DNA of 64,000 nucleotides, from contig NZ_FNAH01000001.1 of assembly GCF_900101865.1 (NCBI RefSeq), positions 1-64,000 on the forward strand, read 5' to 3'. Shown piece after piece: positions 46,820 to 54,860 of this stretch; the first letter of the stretch is position 1, and every line of letters starts with the position of its first letter. A program made the position numbers and the translations under genes. The notes below the pieces were generated by a model. The model worked only from the letters and a program-made list of their open reading frames with translations. It ran no database searches and was not told the origin of the DNA. This DNA comes from Paracoccus isoporae (GTDB lineage: Bacteria; Pseudomonadota; Alphaproteobacteria; Rhodobacterales; Rhodobacteraceae).

Positions 46820-47089
46820 CCGATCACCGCGTGGGGTGGAGGCGATGTAAGGGAGGGTGCGGGGGGCGTCAAGCGGGATTCTGTGGAAATTGGAGCAGGT
46901 CGCGGTAGGGGCTGGAGCCGAGACAGAGCGCGAAACTCAGGGCTGCGAGATTCTCGTGTCGCTGCACGACGTAGAAGTCAAGTCGATCAGCGGCAAGGGC
47001 TTCCTTGCGCGTTGATTTGCCGTGCACCCGAGAACTAGCATCAACTTTAAACCACCTGAAAATGTTTCACACAGTTCGGCTTCACGATC

Positions 47090-47968
47090 ATGAAAACTTC
47101 GATGTTCGACATCCCTTTGAACCACTTCAAGTCGGTCATGGCACAAAAATTCTTCGTAGCGCCCGCCGACCGAAACTATTTCTTCTCAAGACTATCAAAG
47201 ATCTACGGGATACATGAAGAGTTTTGGTGGAATGCGCTTCAAACTATCGAGAAGCTGTTAAAAGCTGGTCTAGTTCTGAACGGCGTGTCGGTTACGCGGC
47301 ATTTCAAGCACGACATCGAAAAGCTTTGGCGTACACACAGCGAGTTGTTTGGAAATCTTGCCGTGAGGGAGCTTAGGAGACCGAGCAAACTTTCCGAGTG
47401 GATCTGGAGAGATGAGTCGCTTGAATCGTTGCTCCATAGGATAAACTCCATGGGTCATCCTGATAGCCGCTATGGGCTTCTATCTCATAGCAATCACAGA
47501 AGTGATTTGTTTAAGTTCGACCAACTCGCATTTGAACTTCGTAGGAGGACGATCGGGTTGGACTGGATTGTCGGAGAGGACTTTCCAGATCGTCGCCTAT
47601 CAAAATTTTATGGTCAACCCTACCGCAAGGTCCTCACGGAACTTCCTGAATTTCAAATTCGATCCTTGCACGTACCCGAGGGTTCAGTCCAAGCGATCGG
47701 TGAAAACCTGTCGAACGTCGTGCACGCATGGAACTACTCATATTTCCGTAACGAAATGGACTTGGACAGATTAGCGCCAGCCACCTTCTTCTCGGTTATA
47801 CCTACAGCCGGCAACTCATACTTATATCTTCTCTGGAGAGATTTGAAAGATAATGGCGTCACCGAGCAGGCCATAGAGCGTATCACGTGGCTGCTGGACA
47901 ACATCCAGATTGGGCGCGACGCAGAACTTGAGTTACAAAGACTATGCGCCGCGAAGTTCCAGGAATGA
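47090..47968 (+). CDS. Orphan hypothetical protein, low-GC
   Basis: A 292-residue soluble protein I do not recognise. It has no signal peptide or membrane helix; it is mostly helical and charged, with Trp-rich stretches ('EEFWWNALQTI', 'LSEWIWRDESLE') and a His-rich 'LLSHSNHRSDLF'. Codon use and base content (many A/T-ending codons) are unlike the neighbours, which suggests horizontal transfer. No clear ribosome site precedes the ATG. It sits alone between the tRNA-Met gene and a copy of the intergenic repeat. A function in host defence or of phage origin would be only a guess. Confidence 0.7.
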   Translation: MKTSMFDIPLNHFKSVMAQKFFVAPADRNYFFSRLSKIYGIHEEFWWNALQTIEKLLKAGLVLNGVSVTRHFKHDIEKLWRTHSELFGNLAVRELRRPSKLSEWIWRDESLESLLHRINSMGHPDSRYGLLSHSNHRSDLFKFDQLAFELRRRTIGLDWIVGEDFPDRRLSKFYGQPYRKVLTELPEFQIRSLHVPEGSVQAIGENLSNVVHAWNYSYFRNEMDLDRLAPATFFSVIPTAGNSYLYLLWRDLKDNGVTEQAIERITWLLDNIQIGRDAELELQRLCAAKFQE

Positions 47969-48349
47969 GTTGGCGAGGTGCTGCCGACCCGAGCGCGCGG
48001 TGGTTACGCCGGCTGGCCCTGCGGATCAACAGCCGGCCTCGCCAAGTCTCGGCTGAGTCGACCACGCCTCTGACCCATCCCGCCCGGAACAAGTGGCGCA
48101 GCCCCGCCGGGCCTGCGCCTGCCCGTGCAGGCGGGCTGGCGCGTTGGTGACGCAGCCTTGCCGCTCAGCGAAAAAATGTGGGTGGCGCGATAAAGCGCAT
48201 CGCCCGACCCTCGGCGGCGCCATCCCACGGGCAGGCGCGTGCCCTCGATTCGGACTGAACCCAGGCCAGAACCGGACGCCCTATCCAATCCCCCGCAGCG
48301 CGGCACGCGATCCTGCCGGCTGGGTGCGCGTAAGCGCCGGACCTCGCCG
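47969..48349. other. Intergenic region with repeat copy B
   Basis: 381 bases with no credible gene between the orphan gene and gltX. About half of it is the intergenic repeat described at 48081-48255; the remaining GC-rich sequence downstream of the repeat shows no recognisable signal. Confidence 0.6.
48081..48255. repeat. Intergenic repeat, copy B
   Basis: Aligned with copy C at 52841 it keeps the same block order: CGCCCGGAACA, TGCGCCTGCCCGT with GGCGGGCTGGCGC, GGGTGGC...ATAAAGCG, and a 22-base identical run (48209-48230 equals 52972-52993), then CAGGCGC-TGCCCTC. GCCTGC-CCGT-GCAGGC is a perfect internal hairpin (48117-48132). It lies outside any gene. Confidence 0.8.
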
Positions 48350-49672
48350 CTATCCGCGCGCCTTCACCACCTGCAACAGCGGCATCAGATCGCCCATATC
48401 CGGACCATGCGCCTGCCCGGTCAGCGCCTTGCGCAGCGGCATGAACAGCGCCTTGCCCTTGCGGCCCGTGGCCTGCTTGACGCGGGTGGTGAATTCCGAC
48501 CACGAGTTGTCGTCATAGGGCGGCGGCGGCAGCAGCGTCATCGCCTCGGCAATGAACGCCTCATCCTCGGGCGCGATGTCGGGCTCCGCCCCCTCGCTGA
48601 AGATGGCCCACCATTCGCCCAGATCGTCCAGCGTCGTGATATTCTGCGACGCCACGCGCCAGAACCGCTCTGCCTGATCCCCCGGCACACCCAGCGCCGC
48701 GACCCGGTCCTTGACCGCCTCGAAGGGCAGCGACTGGTTGCGCGCGCGGGTCAGCGGCCACAGATCCTCGGCATCGAATTTCGTCGGCGACGCGCCGAAA
48801 TGCGACAGATCGAAGCTCTCCGCCACCTCGTCCATCGACAAAAGCTCCACCGGCTGGGACGAGCCCAGCCGCGACATCATCGACACCAGCGCCTCGGGCG
48901 CCACCCCGGCCTCGCGCAGATCGCGGATCGCCAGAGACCCCAGCCGCTTCGACAGCTCCTCGCCCTGCGGACCGGTCAGCAGGCTGTGATGACCGAACAC
49001 CGGCACCGTCCCGCCAATCGCCTCGATGATCTGGATCTGCGTCGCGGTATTGGTCACGTGGTCGGACCCGCGCACGATATCGGTCACCCCCATATCGGTG
49101 TCGTCCACCGAAGAGGCGAAGGTATACAGCACCTGCCCGTCGGCGCGGATCAGCACCGGGTCCGACACGGAGGCAGCGTCGATGGAAATATCCCCCAGGA
49201 TCCGGTCCGCCCACTCGATCCGCTCATGCGCCAGCTTGAAGCGCCAATACCCTTCGCGCCCCTCGGCGCGCAGCGCGTCCTTTTCCGCCTCGCTCAGGCG
49301 CAGCCCGGCGCGGTCATAGACCGGCGGGCGGCCCATGTTGAGCTGCTTCTTGCGCTTCAGATCCAGCTCTCCGGGGCTCTCGAACACCTCGTAGATGCGG
49401 CCATCGGCGCGCAGCTGCTCGCGCACCGCCTCGTATCGGTCCAGCCGCGTCGATTGCTGCTCCACCCGGTCCCATTCGATCCCCAGCCACTCCAGATCGC
49501 GCTTGATCCCGTCCATATATTCCTGTTTCGAACGCTCCCGGTCGGTGTCGTCGAACCGCAGGATGAACGTGCCGCCCGCCTTGCGCGCGATCAGGTAATT
49601 GAACAGCGCCGCGCGCAGATTGCCGACATGGATATGCCCCGTGGGCGAGGGCGCAAAACGGGTGGTGGTCAT
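48350..49672 (-). CDS. gltX: Glutamyl-tRNA synthetase (second, short type)
   Basis: A 440-residue class I aminoacyl-tRNA synthetase that charges tRNA-Glu, and in bacteria lacking GlnRS, tRNA-Gln. The HIGH-type signature is 'PTGHIHVGNLRAALFNYL' (HVGN at residues 15-18), and the KMSKS-type loop is 'ELSKRLGS' near residue 240. It is about 30 residues shorter than the main GltX type. Alphaproteobacteria often have two gltX genes, and this fits the shorter one, but a role in tRNA-Gln charging is inference. It is divergent from the zincin gene. Confidence 0.93.
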   Translation of the reverse strand: MTTTRFAPSPTGHIHVGNLRAALFNYLIARKAGGTFILRFDDTDRERSKQEYMDGIKRDLEWLGIEWDRVEQQSTRLDRYEAVREQLRADGRIYEVFESPGELDLKRKKQLNMGRPPVYDRAGLRLSEAEKDALRAEGREGYWRFKLAHERIEWADRILGDISIDAASVSDPVLIRADGQVLYTFASSVDDTDMGVTDIVRGSDHVTNTATQIQIIEAIGGTVPVFGHHSLLTGPQGEELSKRLGSLAIRDLREAGVAPEALVSMMSRLGSSQPVELLSMDEVAESFDLSHFGASPTKFDAEDLWPLTRARNQSLPFEAVKDRVAALGVPGDQAERFWRVASQNITTLDDLGEWWAIFSEGAEPDIAPEDEAFIAEAMTLLPPPPYDDNSWSEFTTRVKQATGRKGKALFMPLRKALTGQAHGPDMGDLMPLLQVVKARG

Positions 49673-49750
49673 GGCAATAATCCTCTGGACCCCGACGCTC
49701 TTTCATATCGCCTGCATTTTGTCCATATCAGGGGCAAACGAGGTGAGATG

Positions 49751-50170
49751 ATGAGCGATGAGACCCAAGACTGGACCGGCCGCGTGGCGCCGACACAGGA
49801 CGATATCGAATCCATCGCCCGCGACGTGATCGCCACCCTGCCCACAGCCTTCGCCCCCCATGCCAGGGACATCGTGCTGCGGGTGGAGGATCTCGCCCCC
49901 GACGACATGCTGGACGAGCTGGAAACCGATGACCCGCTGGAGCTGACCGGCATCTATGACGGCGTGCCGATGACGCATAAATCGCCGTCGGATCCGCAGC
50001 ATTTCCCTGACACGATCTGGCTGTTCCGCCGCGCCATCCTGGATGAATGGGCCGAGCGCGGCGACATCACCCTGCCCGATCTGGTGGCGCATGTCACCGT
50101 GCATGAACTCGCCCATCATTTCGGCTGGTCCGATGACGATATCGCCCGCATCGACCGGTGGTGGGAATGA
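49751..50170 (+). CDS. Zincin-like metallopeptidase family protein
   Basis: A 139-residue putative zinc protease (Zincin_1/DUF1025 group). The metal motif HELAH is at residues 118-122 (His118, Glu119, His122), close to the C-terminus as in this family. A preceding 'DTIWLFRRAILDEW' helix and 'LTGIYDGVPMTHKS' are landmarks. Either of two adjacent ATGs can start it; 49751 gives better spacing to GAGG. The stop overlaps the next gene by 4 nt. Confidence 0.87.
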   Translation: MSDETQDWTGRVAPTQDDIESIARDVIATLPTAFAPHARDIVLRVEDLAPDDMLDELETDDPLELTGIYDGVPMTHKSPSDPQHFPDTIWLFRRAILDEWAERGDITLPDLVAHVTVHELAHHFGWSDDDIARIDRWWE

Positions 50171-51126
50171 GCGCGCCCGATCAGGCCCCGATCCTGACCG
50201 TCACGCTGAACCCGGCGCTCGATCTGTCCACCGCCGCCGATCAGGTGGTGGCAGAGGTCAAGCTGCGCTGCGAAGCGCCCCGCGTCGATCCCGGCGGCGG
50301 CGGCATCAATATCAGCCGGGCGATTGCGGCGATGGGCGGCACGTCCCGCCCGCTCGTGGCCCTTGGCGGCCATACCGGCGCGCGCATGGCGCAGATGCTG
50401 GCGGAGGCCGGGCTCGACCCGATCCGGCTCGACACCGCGGGCGAAACCCGCCAATCCGTCGTGGTCACCGACCGCGACAGCGGCGAGCAATACCGTTTCG
50501 TCATGCCCGGCCCGGACTGGCCGCCGGACCTGGTCGCCCGCTCGCTGGACGAGATCGCCCGCCACGCCGCCCCGGACGGCTTTGTGGTGCTGTCCGGCTC
50601 CAACCCGCCCGGCGTGCCCGATGACTACGCCGCAAGCCTCGCCGCGCGGCTGGCGGACAGCGGCAGCCATCTCTTCGTCGACACGTCAGGCCATGCGCTC
50701 AGCGCGGTGGCTTCGGGCGGGCATGGCGTGGCGCTCTTGCGCATGGACCGGCACGAGGCGGAGACGCTGGCCGGCCGCCCCCTGGCCGAACGCCGCGACA
50801 CGGCGCTGTTTGCCGCCTCGCTGGTCAAGGATGGCGCGGCACAGGCGGTGATCGTGGCCCGCGGCGGCGACGGCAATATCATCGCCACCGCCGAGGGTGC
50901 CTGGCATGCCGAGGCCGCGAAAGTCCCCATCGTCAGCAAGGTCGGCGCGGGCGACAGCTTCGTCGCGGGCTTCACGCTGGCCCGCGCCCGCGGCATGGCG
51001 ACGCCCGACGCGCTCGGCCTCGGGGCGGCGATGGCCTCGGCCGCCTGCATGACGCCCGCCACCGCGCTGTGCCGCCGCGCCGATGTGGACCGGCTGTTCG
51101 GCCAACGCGTCGTCACCCGGCTCTGA
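50167..51126 (+). CDS. PfkB family hexose kinase (1-phosphofructokinase-like)
   Basis: A 319-residue ribokinase-fold kinase, most like 1-phosphofructokinase, tagatose-6-phosphate kinase or PfkB. 'TVTLNPALDLST' starts the substrate part, 'DPGGGGINISRAI' is PfkB signature 1, and 'KVGAGDSFVAGF' is signature 2 with the catalytic Asp. No fructose PTS is next to it, so fructose-6-phosphate or another phospho-sugar is as likely as fructose-1-phosphate. The ATG overlaps the zincin stop. Confidence 0.9.
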   Translation: MSAPDQAPILTVTLNPALDLSTAADQVVAEVKLRCEAPRVDPGGGGINISRAIAAMGGTSRPLVALGGHTGARMAQMLAEAGLDPIRLDTAGETRQSVVVTDRDSGEQYRFVMPGPDWPPDLVARSLDEIARHAAPDGFVVLSGSNPPGVPDDYAASLAARLADSGSHLFVDTSGHALSAVASGGHGVALLRMDRHEAETLAGRPLAERRDTALFAASLVKDGAAQAVIVARGGDGNIIATAEGAWHAEAAKVPIVSKVGAGDSFVAGFTLARARGMATPDALGLGAAMASAACMTPATALCRRADVDRLFGQRVVTRL

Positions 51127-51150
51127 CCACCGCCCACCCGCGGCGGCCTC

Positions 51151-52011
51151 TCAGCCCTGCTTCACCGCTGCCAGCAGCTCGCTCGCGGCCAGTTTTCCCA
51201 GCGCATTCCCAGCCAGCGGGCTGTCCCCGGTCAGCAGCTTGCGATCCTTGGTGGTCAGCCCGGAAATATCGTCATTGACGATATCGAACCCCATCTGCTC
51301 CAGCCGCTCGCCGAATTTCCAGGTCAGATGGCCGGGCATATAGCCCATCTCCGGGGTCTGCGCGTCCAGCGAATCCGGGAAGGCCGCGATCTGGTAGCCG
51401 TCATAGATCCCGCTCTCCGCCGCCGACAGGAACGCCGCCGGACCGTGACACAGCGAGATCACATGCCGGTCAACATCCGCCGCCCATTCCAGCACCGCGC
51501 GCATATCCGCGCTGCCCGGCAGCCCGATCAGCGCGCCGTGACCGCCGGGGATGAACACGGCGATGTAATCGCTGTCCGGTCCCAGCCGTTCGCGCACCAC
51601 CTCCGACAATTTCAGCGGCTGGCGGAAGCGATCCGCGAAGCGGTCGAAGAACCCCGTCACCTCCGCATCCTCTTCCGGCATCGCCCAATGCTCGAACTTC
51701 ACCGGGTTGCCCGACAGCGTGGCGATGTCGAAATCGAACCCGGCCTTGTCGAGATGATACATCGGCAGCAGCGTCTCGACCGGGTGGTTCCCGGTCGAGA
51801 ACATCTTGCCATTGTCGGTCATAAGATACCGCTCGTCGGCCCCGATGACGAGCACCTTCCAGCGCCCGCCCGTATAGGCGTCGGGATAATCCGCGTCGGC
51901 CAGATCGGATTTCGGCGACGTGAACTCCCCCAGCGAATGGGGCGAGGGGAAATAGGCACCCGGCTCTGCCGGATCCGGGGTCGGGGTCTTGTCGTCTGAC
52001 TTGCTGGCCAT
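51151..52011 (-). CDS. hchA: Protein/glyoxal-handling DJ-1 superfamily protein Hsp31
   Basis: A 286-residue Hsp31-type protein, reported in E. coli as chaperone, glutathione-independent glyoxalase III and deglycase. The nucleophile is Cys188 in 'ISLCHGPAAFL', next to His189, and 'FIPGGHGALIGLPG' is the conserved loop. The N-terminal extension 'EPGAYFPSPHSLGEFTSPKSD' is specific to Hsp31 (landmark shown in part). I chose the ATG at 52011; the frame is open further 5'. Monocistronic. Confidence 0.93.
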   Translation of the reverse strand: MASKSDDKTPTPDPAEPGAYFPSPHSLGEFTSPKSDLADADYPDAYTGGRWKVLVIGADERYLMTDNGKMFSTGNHPVETLLPMYHLDKAGFDFDIATLSGNPVKFEHWAMPEEDAEVTGFFDRFADRFRQPLKLSEVVRERLGPDSDYIAVFIPGGHGALIGLPGSADMRAVLEWAADVDRHVISLCHGPAAFLSAAESGIYDGYQIAAFPDSLDAQTPEMGYMPGHLTWKFGERLEQMGFDIVNDDISGLTTKDRKLLTGDSPLAGNALGKLAASELLAAVKQG

Positions 52012-52220
52012 CTCTGCCGCTCCATCGTTAAGGACAATTCCCCTCCGAAACGATGCAGCCCCGGCATCGTTCCCCGCCCTGCCCCGGCGACAGGCTCTCC
52101 GGCAACCGTGACGCGCTGCGATAGGCGCGCTGCCGCCCCGGCGCGAACCGCCCGGCCCACCGCCATTGCCCGCCCATCCCGGATGTGGCAGGCAGCGGCA
52201 TCGCAATCAGAGAGGTCCAG

Positions 52221-52670
52221 ATGCGCGCCCTGATCCAGCGGGTCACCGAAGCCAGCGTCACCGTCGAGGGGCGCACCATCGGCCGGATCGGCCCCGGCCT
52301 GATGATCCTCGTCTGCGCCATGCAGGGCGACGACCGCGCGGCGGCGCAGAAACTGGCGGCGCGGGTGGCCAAGCTGCGCATCTTCCGCGACGAGGCCGGC
52401 AAGATGAACCGCGCGCTTCTCGACACGGGCGGCGCGGCGCTCGTCGTCAGCCAGTTCACGCTGGCCGCCGACACACGCTCCGGCAACCGCCCCGGATTCT
52501 CCGCCGCCGCCCCGCCAGATCAGGGCCGCGCGCTTTATCAGGATTTCGCCGCGGCACTCCGCGATCTCGGCTGCGCGGTGGAAACGGGCGAATTCGGGGC
52601 CGACATGGCGGTGGCGCTGACCAATGACGGCCCGGTGACGATCTGGATGGACAGCGCCGATCGGGGCTGA
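52221..52670 (+). CDS. dtd: D-aminoacyl-tRNA deacylase
   Basis: A 149-residue proofreading enzyme that frees tRNA from wrongly attached D-amino acids or glycine. The '[16 protein letters not shown]' start, '[17 protein letters not shown]' (SQ-TL motif with catalytic Thr) and '[11 protein letters not shown]' (N-GPVT motif) together define DTD. AGAGG precedes the ATG at 52221. It starts divergently from hchA with a 209-base gap. Confidence 0.95.
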   Translation: MRALIQRVTEASVTVEGRTIGRIGPGLMILVCAMQGDDRAAAQKLAARVAKLRIFRDEAGKMNRALLDTGGAALVVSQFTLAADTRSGNRPGFSAAAPPDQGRALYQDFAAALRDLGCAVETGEFGADMAVALTNDGPVTIWMDSADRG

Positions 52671-52840
52671 GTCGCCCCGCGGCTGCTTGCGGCCATCGGG
52701 CACACCCGGATCGAGCGCGCGCTCACACCCGAAGGCCCCGGTATGAGTATCTGCGACCAGCGGACCGCGGCCCGGTTAAGGTTTCGATCACCAAACCGCA
52801 TCAATCGACCGGCCGCCAACCCCCTTGCCTCCGTCACGCC

Positions 52841-53012
52841 CGCGCCCGGAACAGCCGCGCCAGCGGCCAGGGGCTTGCGCCTGCCCGTCCGGGCGGGCTG
52901 GCGCTCTGGTGCCGTCAGCCCCCCGACCCCGCGAAGAGATGCGGGTGGCTCCATAAAGCGTGCCGCACATCCCTCGGCGGCGCCATCCCACGGACAGGCG
53001 CTTGCCCTCTCG
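52841..53012. repeat. Intergenic repeat, copy C
   Basis: Same order of conserved blocks as copy B, with a 22-base identical run at 52972-52993. GCCCG-TC-CGGGC and the outer GCGCC/GGCGC pairs (52877-52904) give a hairpin in the position where copy B has GCCTGC/GCAGGC, although the bases differ. Structure appears kept while sequence changed. Confidence 0.8.
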
Positions 53013-53117
53013 TGCGGGGCAGACTGGCCTGATACCGGCCCGCGCTGCGTGCGATTGAGGCCACCCGGCAGGCAGATCCGCCTTGTGTAAGACGTTTCGT
53101 CGCGTGTCAGAAGAACG

Positions 53118-53167
53118 GTGCACGAACAGTGTACGCGCGGTGTACACCCTGTGCACAGGCTGTGCGG
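53118..53167. repeat. 11-bp-phased GTGYAC array
   Basis: GTGCAC (53118), GTGTAC (53129), GTGTAC (53140) and GTGCAC (53151) start exactly 11 bases apart, and a degenerate GTGCGG (53162) continues the phase. An 11-base period is about one DNA turn and is not a multiple of three, so it is not a coding repeat. It lies 285 bases upstream of the DEAD-box helicase start. Confidence 0.8.
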
Positions 53168-53402
53168 CTGGTTTCGGACCCGCCGGACGGCTTGACTTTT
53201 CCGCGCGGAGGCCTCATCTGATCCGCAACCCCGGTCCGCGTGCTGCCGCGTGTGCAGCCAGTCGCGGGCGGGCTTACGAACAGGTTCCCACCCACACGCA
53301 GGGGCACCGCCGGGTCACCGTATCGCGACCCGCACCCCTTTCGCGGCCAAGCGCCGCCTGCCGTGCCCGATACGGGTGTGCGGCCGCATGCAAGTGATTG
53401 AA

Positions 53403-54785
53403 ATGAATAACGAAAAACGTCGGCCGCGTCGCGGCCAGAAACCCCGCCCGAACCCGCAGCGCGCCCCCCGCGAGGCCGGTGTCGCCGCGCGCCGCGCGCC
53501 CGCCCGGGCGCCGGTCGAAACCGGCCCCTTCGCCGAGATGGGGATCGACCCCCGCATCAACGCCAACCTGGCGCCAATGGGGCTGAACGCCCCCACCCCG
53601 ATCCAGGCGCAAGCCATCCCGCATATCGTTCAAGGCATTGATTTGCTTGGGTTAGCCCAGACCGGCACCGGCAAGACCGCGGCATTTTCCCTGCCCATGC
53701 TGACCCGGCTTCTGGCCCATGGCCGCAAGCCCGATCCGCGTTCCTGCCGGGCGCTGATCCTCGCGCCCACCCGCGAATTGGCGACCCAGATCGCCGCCTC
53801 GGTCGAGGGCTTTGCCGAAGGCACCCCGATCCGCGCCTTCCGCGTCGTTGGCGGCGCCTCGATCAACGTGCAGATGCAGCGGATCGAGCGCGGCGTGGAC
53901 GTGCTGATCGCCACGCCCGGCCGGCTGATCGACCTTCTGGACCGCCGCGCGCTCGACCTGTCCAAGACCGAGTATCTGGTGCTCGACGAGGCCGATCAGA
54001 TGCTGGATATCGGCTTCATCCACGCCCTGCGCCGCATCGCCCGCGAACTGCCCGCCAAGCGCCAGACGCTTCTGTTCTCGGCCACCATGCCGAAGCTGAT
54101 GGAGGAGCTGGCCAGCACCTATCTGAAGAACCCGGAAAAGGTGCAGGTCAACCCGCCAGGCCAGGCCGCCGAGAAGATCGAGCAGGGCGTGCATTTCGTC
54201 AATCAGGGCGATAAGGCGACGCTGCTGGCCGAATATATGTCCAAACATCCTGGCGAGCTGGCCATTGTCTTTGGCCGGACCAAATACGGCTCCGAGAAGC
54301 TGGCGAAACTGCTCGACAAATGGGGCTTCTCGGTCGCGGCGATCCACGGCAACAAGTCGCAGGGGCAGCGCGAACGCGCGCTCGCCGCGTTCCGCGAGGG
54401 CAAGACGCAGGTGCTGGTCGCGACCGATGTGGCCGCACGGGGTCTGGACATTCCGCAGGTGGCGCATGTCTATAACTTCGATCTGCCGAACGTGCCGGAG
54501 AACTATGTCCACCGGATCGGGCGCACGGCCCGCGCCGGTCGCGATGGCCGCGCCGTGGCCTTCTGCGCGCCGGGGGAAATCGGAGAACTGCGCGCCATCG
54601 AGAAGGCGATGAAATCGAAGATCCCGGTGATCGGTGGCGAGGCCCCGGCGGAGGAAAAGCCCGCCCCGCGCAGCCGCGGTCGCGGCGGCGCGCCCCGCGC
54701 CCGCCCCGGCGGTGAGGCCGCACCGCGCAAGCGCCCGGCCCGGCGCCCGTCGCGGCGGCCGAAAAGCCAGCAGCAGAACGCCTGA
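53403..54785 (+). CDS. DEAD-box ATP-dependent RNA helicase (RhlE-like)
   Basis: A 460-residue RNA helicase. All core motifs are present in order: Q motif 'APTPIQAQAIP', 'AQTGTGKTAAF', 'PTRELATQ', 'TPGRL', 'DEAD', 'SAT', 'ARGLDIP' and 'HRIGRTARAG'. Both the N-terminal 40 residues and the C-terminal tail (about 415-460) are Arg/Pro/Ala-rich and basic, suited to RNA binding and typical of RhlE. Start choice is uncertain: 53403 or 53388, neither with a good ribosome site. A strong terminator follows. Confidence 0.92.
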   Translation: MNNEKRRPRRGQKPRPNPQRAPREAGVAARRAPARAPVETGPFAEMGIDPRINANLAPMGLNAPTPIQAQAIPHIVQGIDLLGLAQTGTGKTAAFSLPMLTRLLAHGRKPDPRSCRALILAPTRELATQIAASVEGFAEGTPIRAFRVVGGASINVQMQRIERGVDVLIATPGRLIDLLDRRALDLSKTEYLVLDEADQMLDIGFIHALRRIARELPAKRQTLLFSATMPKLMEELASTYLKNPEKVQVNPPGQAAEKIEQGVHFVNQGDKATLLAEYMSKHPGELAIVFGRTKYGSEKLAKLLDKWGFSVAAIHGNKSQGQRERALAAFREGKTQVLVATDVAARGLDIPQVAHVYNFDLPNVPENYVHRIGRTARAGRDGRAVAFCAPGEIGELRAIEKAMKSKIPVIGGEAPAEEKPAPRSRGRGGAPRARPGGEAAPRKRPARRPSRRPKSQQQNA

Positions 54786-54812
54786 CCGGCGGCTGGCGCG
54801 ATTAAACAGGAC

Positions 54813-54841
54813 ACCCGCGGACCGCATCGTCCGCGGGTTTT
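54813..54841 (+). terminator. Rho-independent terminator after the helicase gene
   Basis: A perfect 10-bp stem, ACCCGCGGAC / GTCCGCGGGT with a 6-base loop, is followed by TTT. It sits between convergent genes. Confidence 0.92.
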
Positions 54842-54860
54842 GTGTTGTGCAAGCCGGATG

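Larger units (their letters stand above)
52671..53402. other. Long intergenic region with repeat copy C and the phased GTGYAC array
   Basis: 732 bases with no convincing gene, although frames stay open by chance in this GC-rich DNA. It holds the intergenic repeat (52841-53012) and the 11-bp array (53118-53167). The final 230 bases before the helicase are a GC-rich leader, perhaps a long 5' UTR as in cold-inducible helicase genes. Confidence 0.6.

Noticed and set aside
46743-47968. Integrative element at tRNA-Met
   Set aside because: The orphan gene lies on the 5' side of the tRNA, not the 3' side where integrases act. I found no direct repeat of the tRNA end and no integrase gene.
48239-49750. 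Long upstream extension of the zincin frame, antisense to gltX
   Set aside because: The extension is the antisense of gltX. The zincin family starts near 49751, where a ribosome site is present.
52743-53090. Small open frame over repeat copy C (and similar antisense frames over copies A and B)
   Set aside because: Peptide similarity between the copies only reflects DNA similarity; frames differ and indels break them.
53118-53167. Plasmid replication iterons
   Set aside because: The spacing looks iteron-like, but there is no rep, parA or parB gene and the surrounding genes are chromosomal housekeeping genes.
53083-53397. Small open frame across the 11-bp array
   Set aside because: An 11-base period cannot give a repeating peptide, the composition is random-like and there is no ribosome site.
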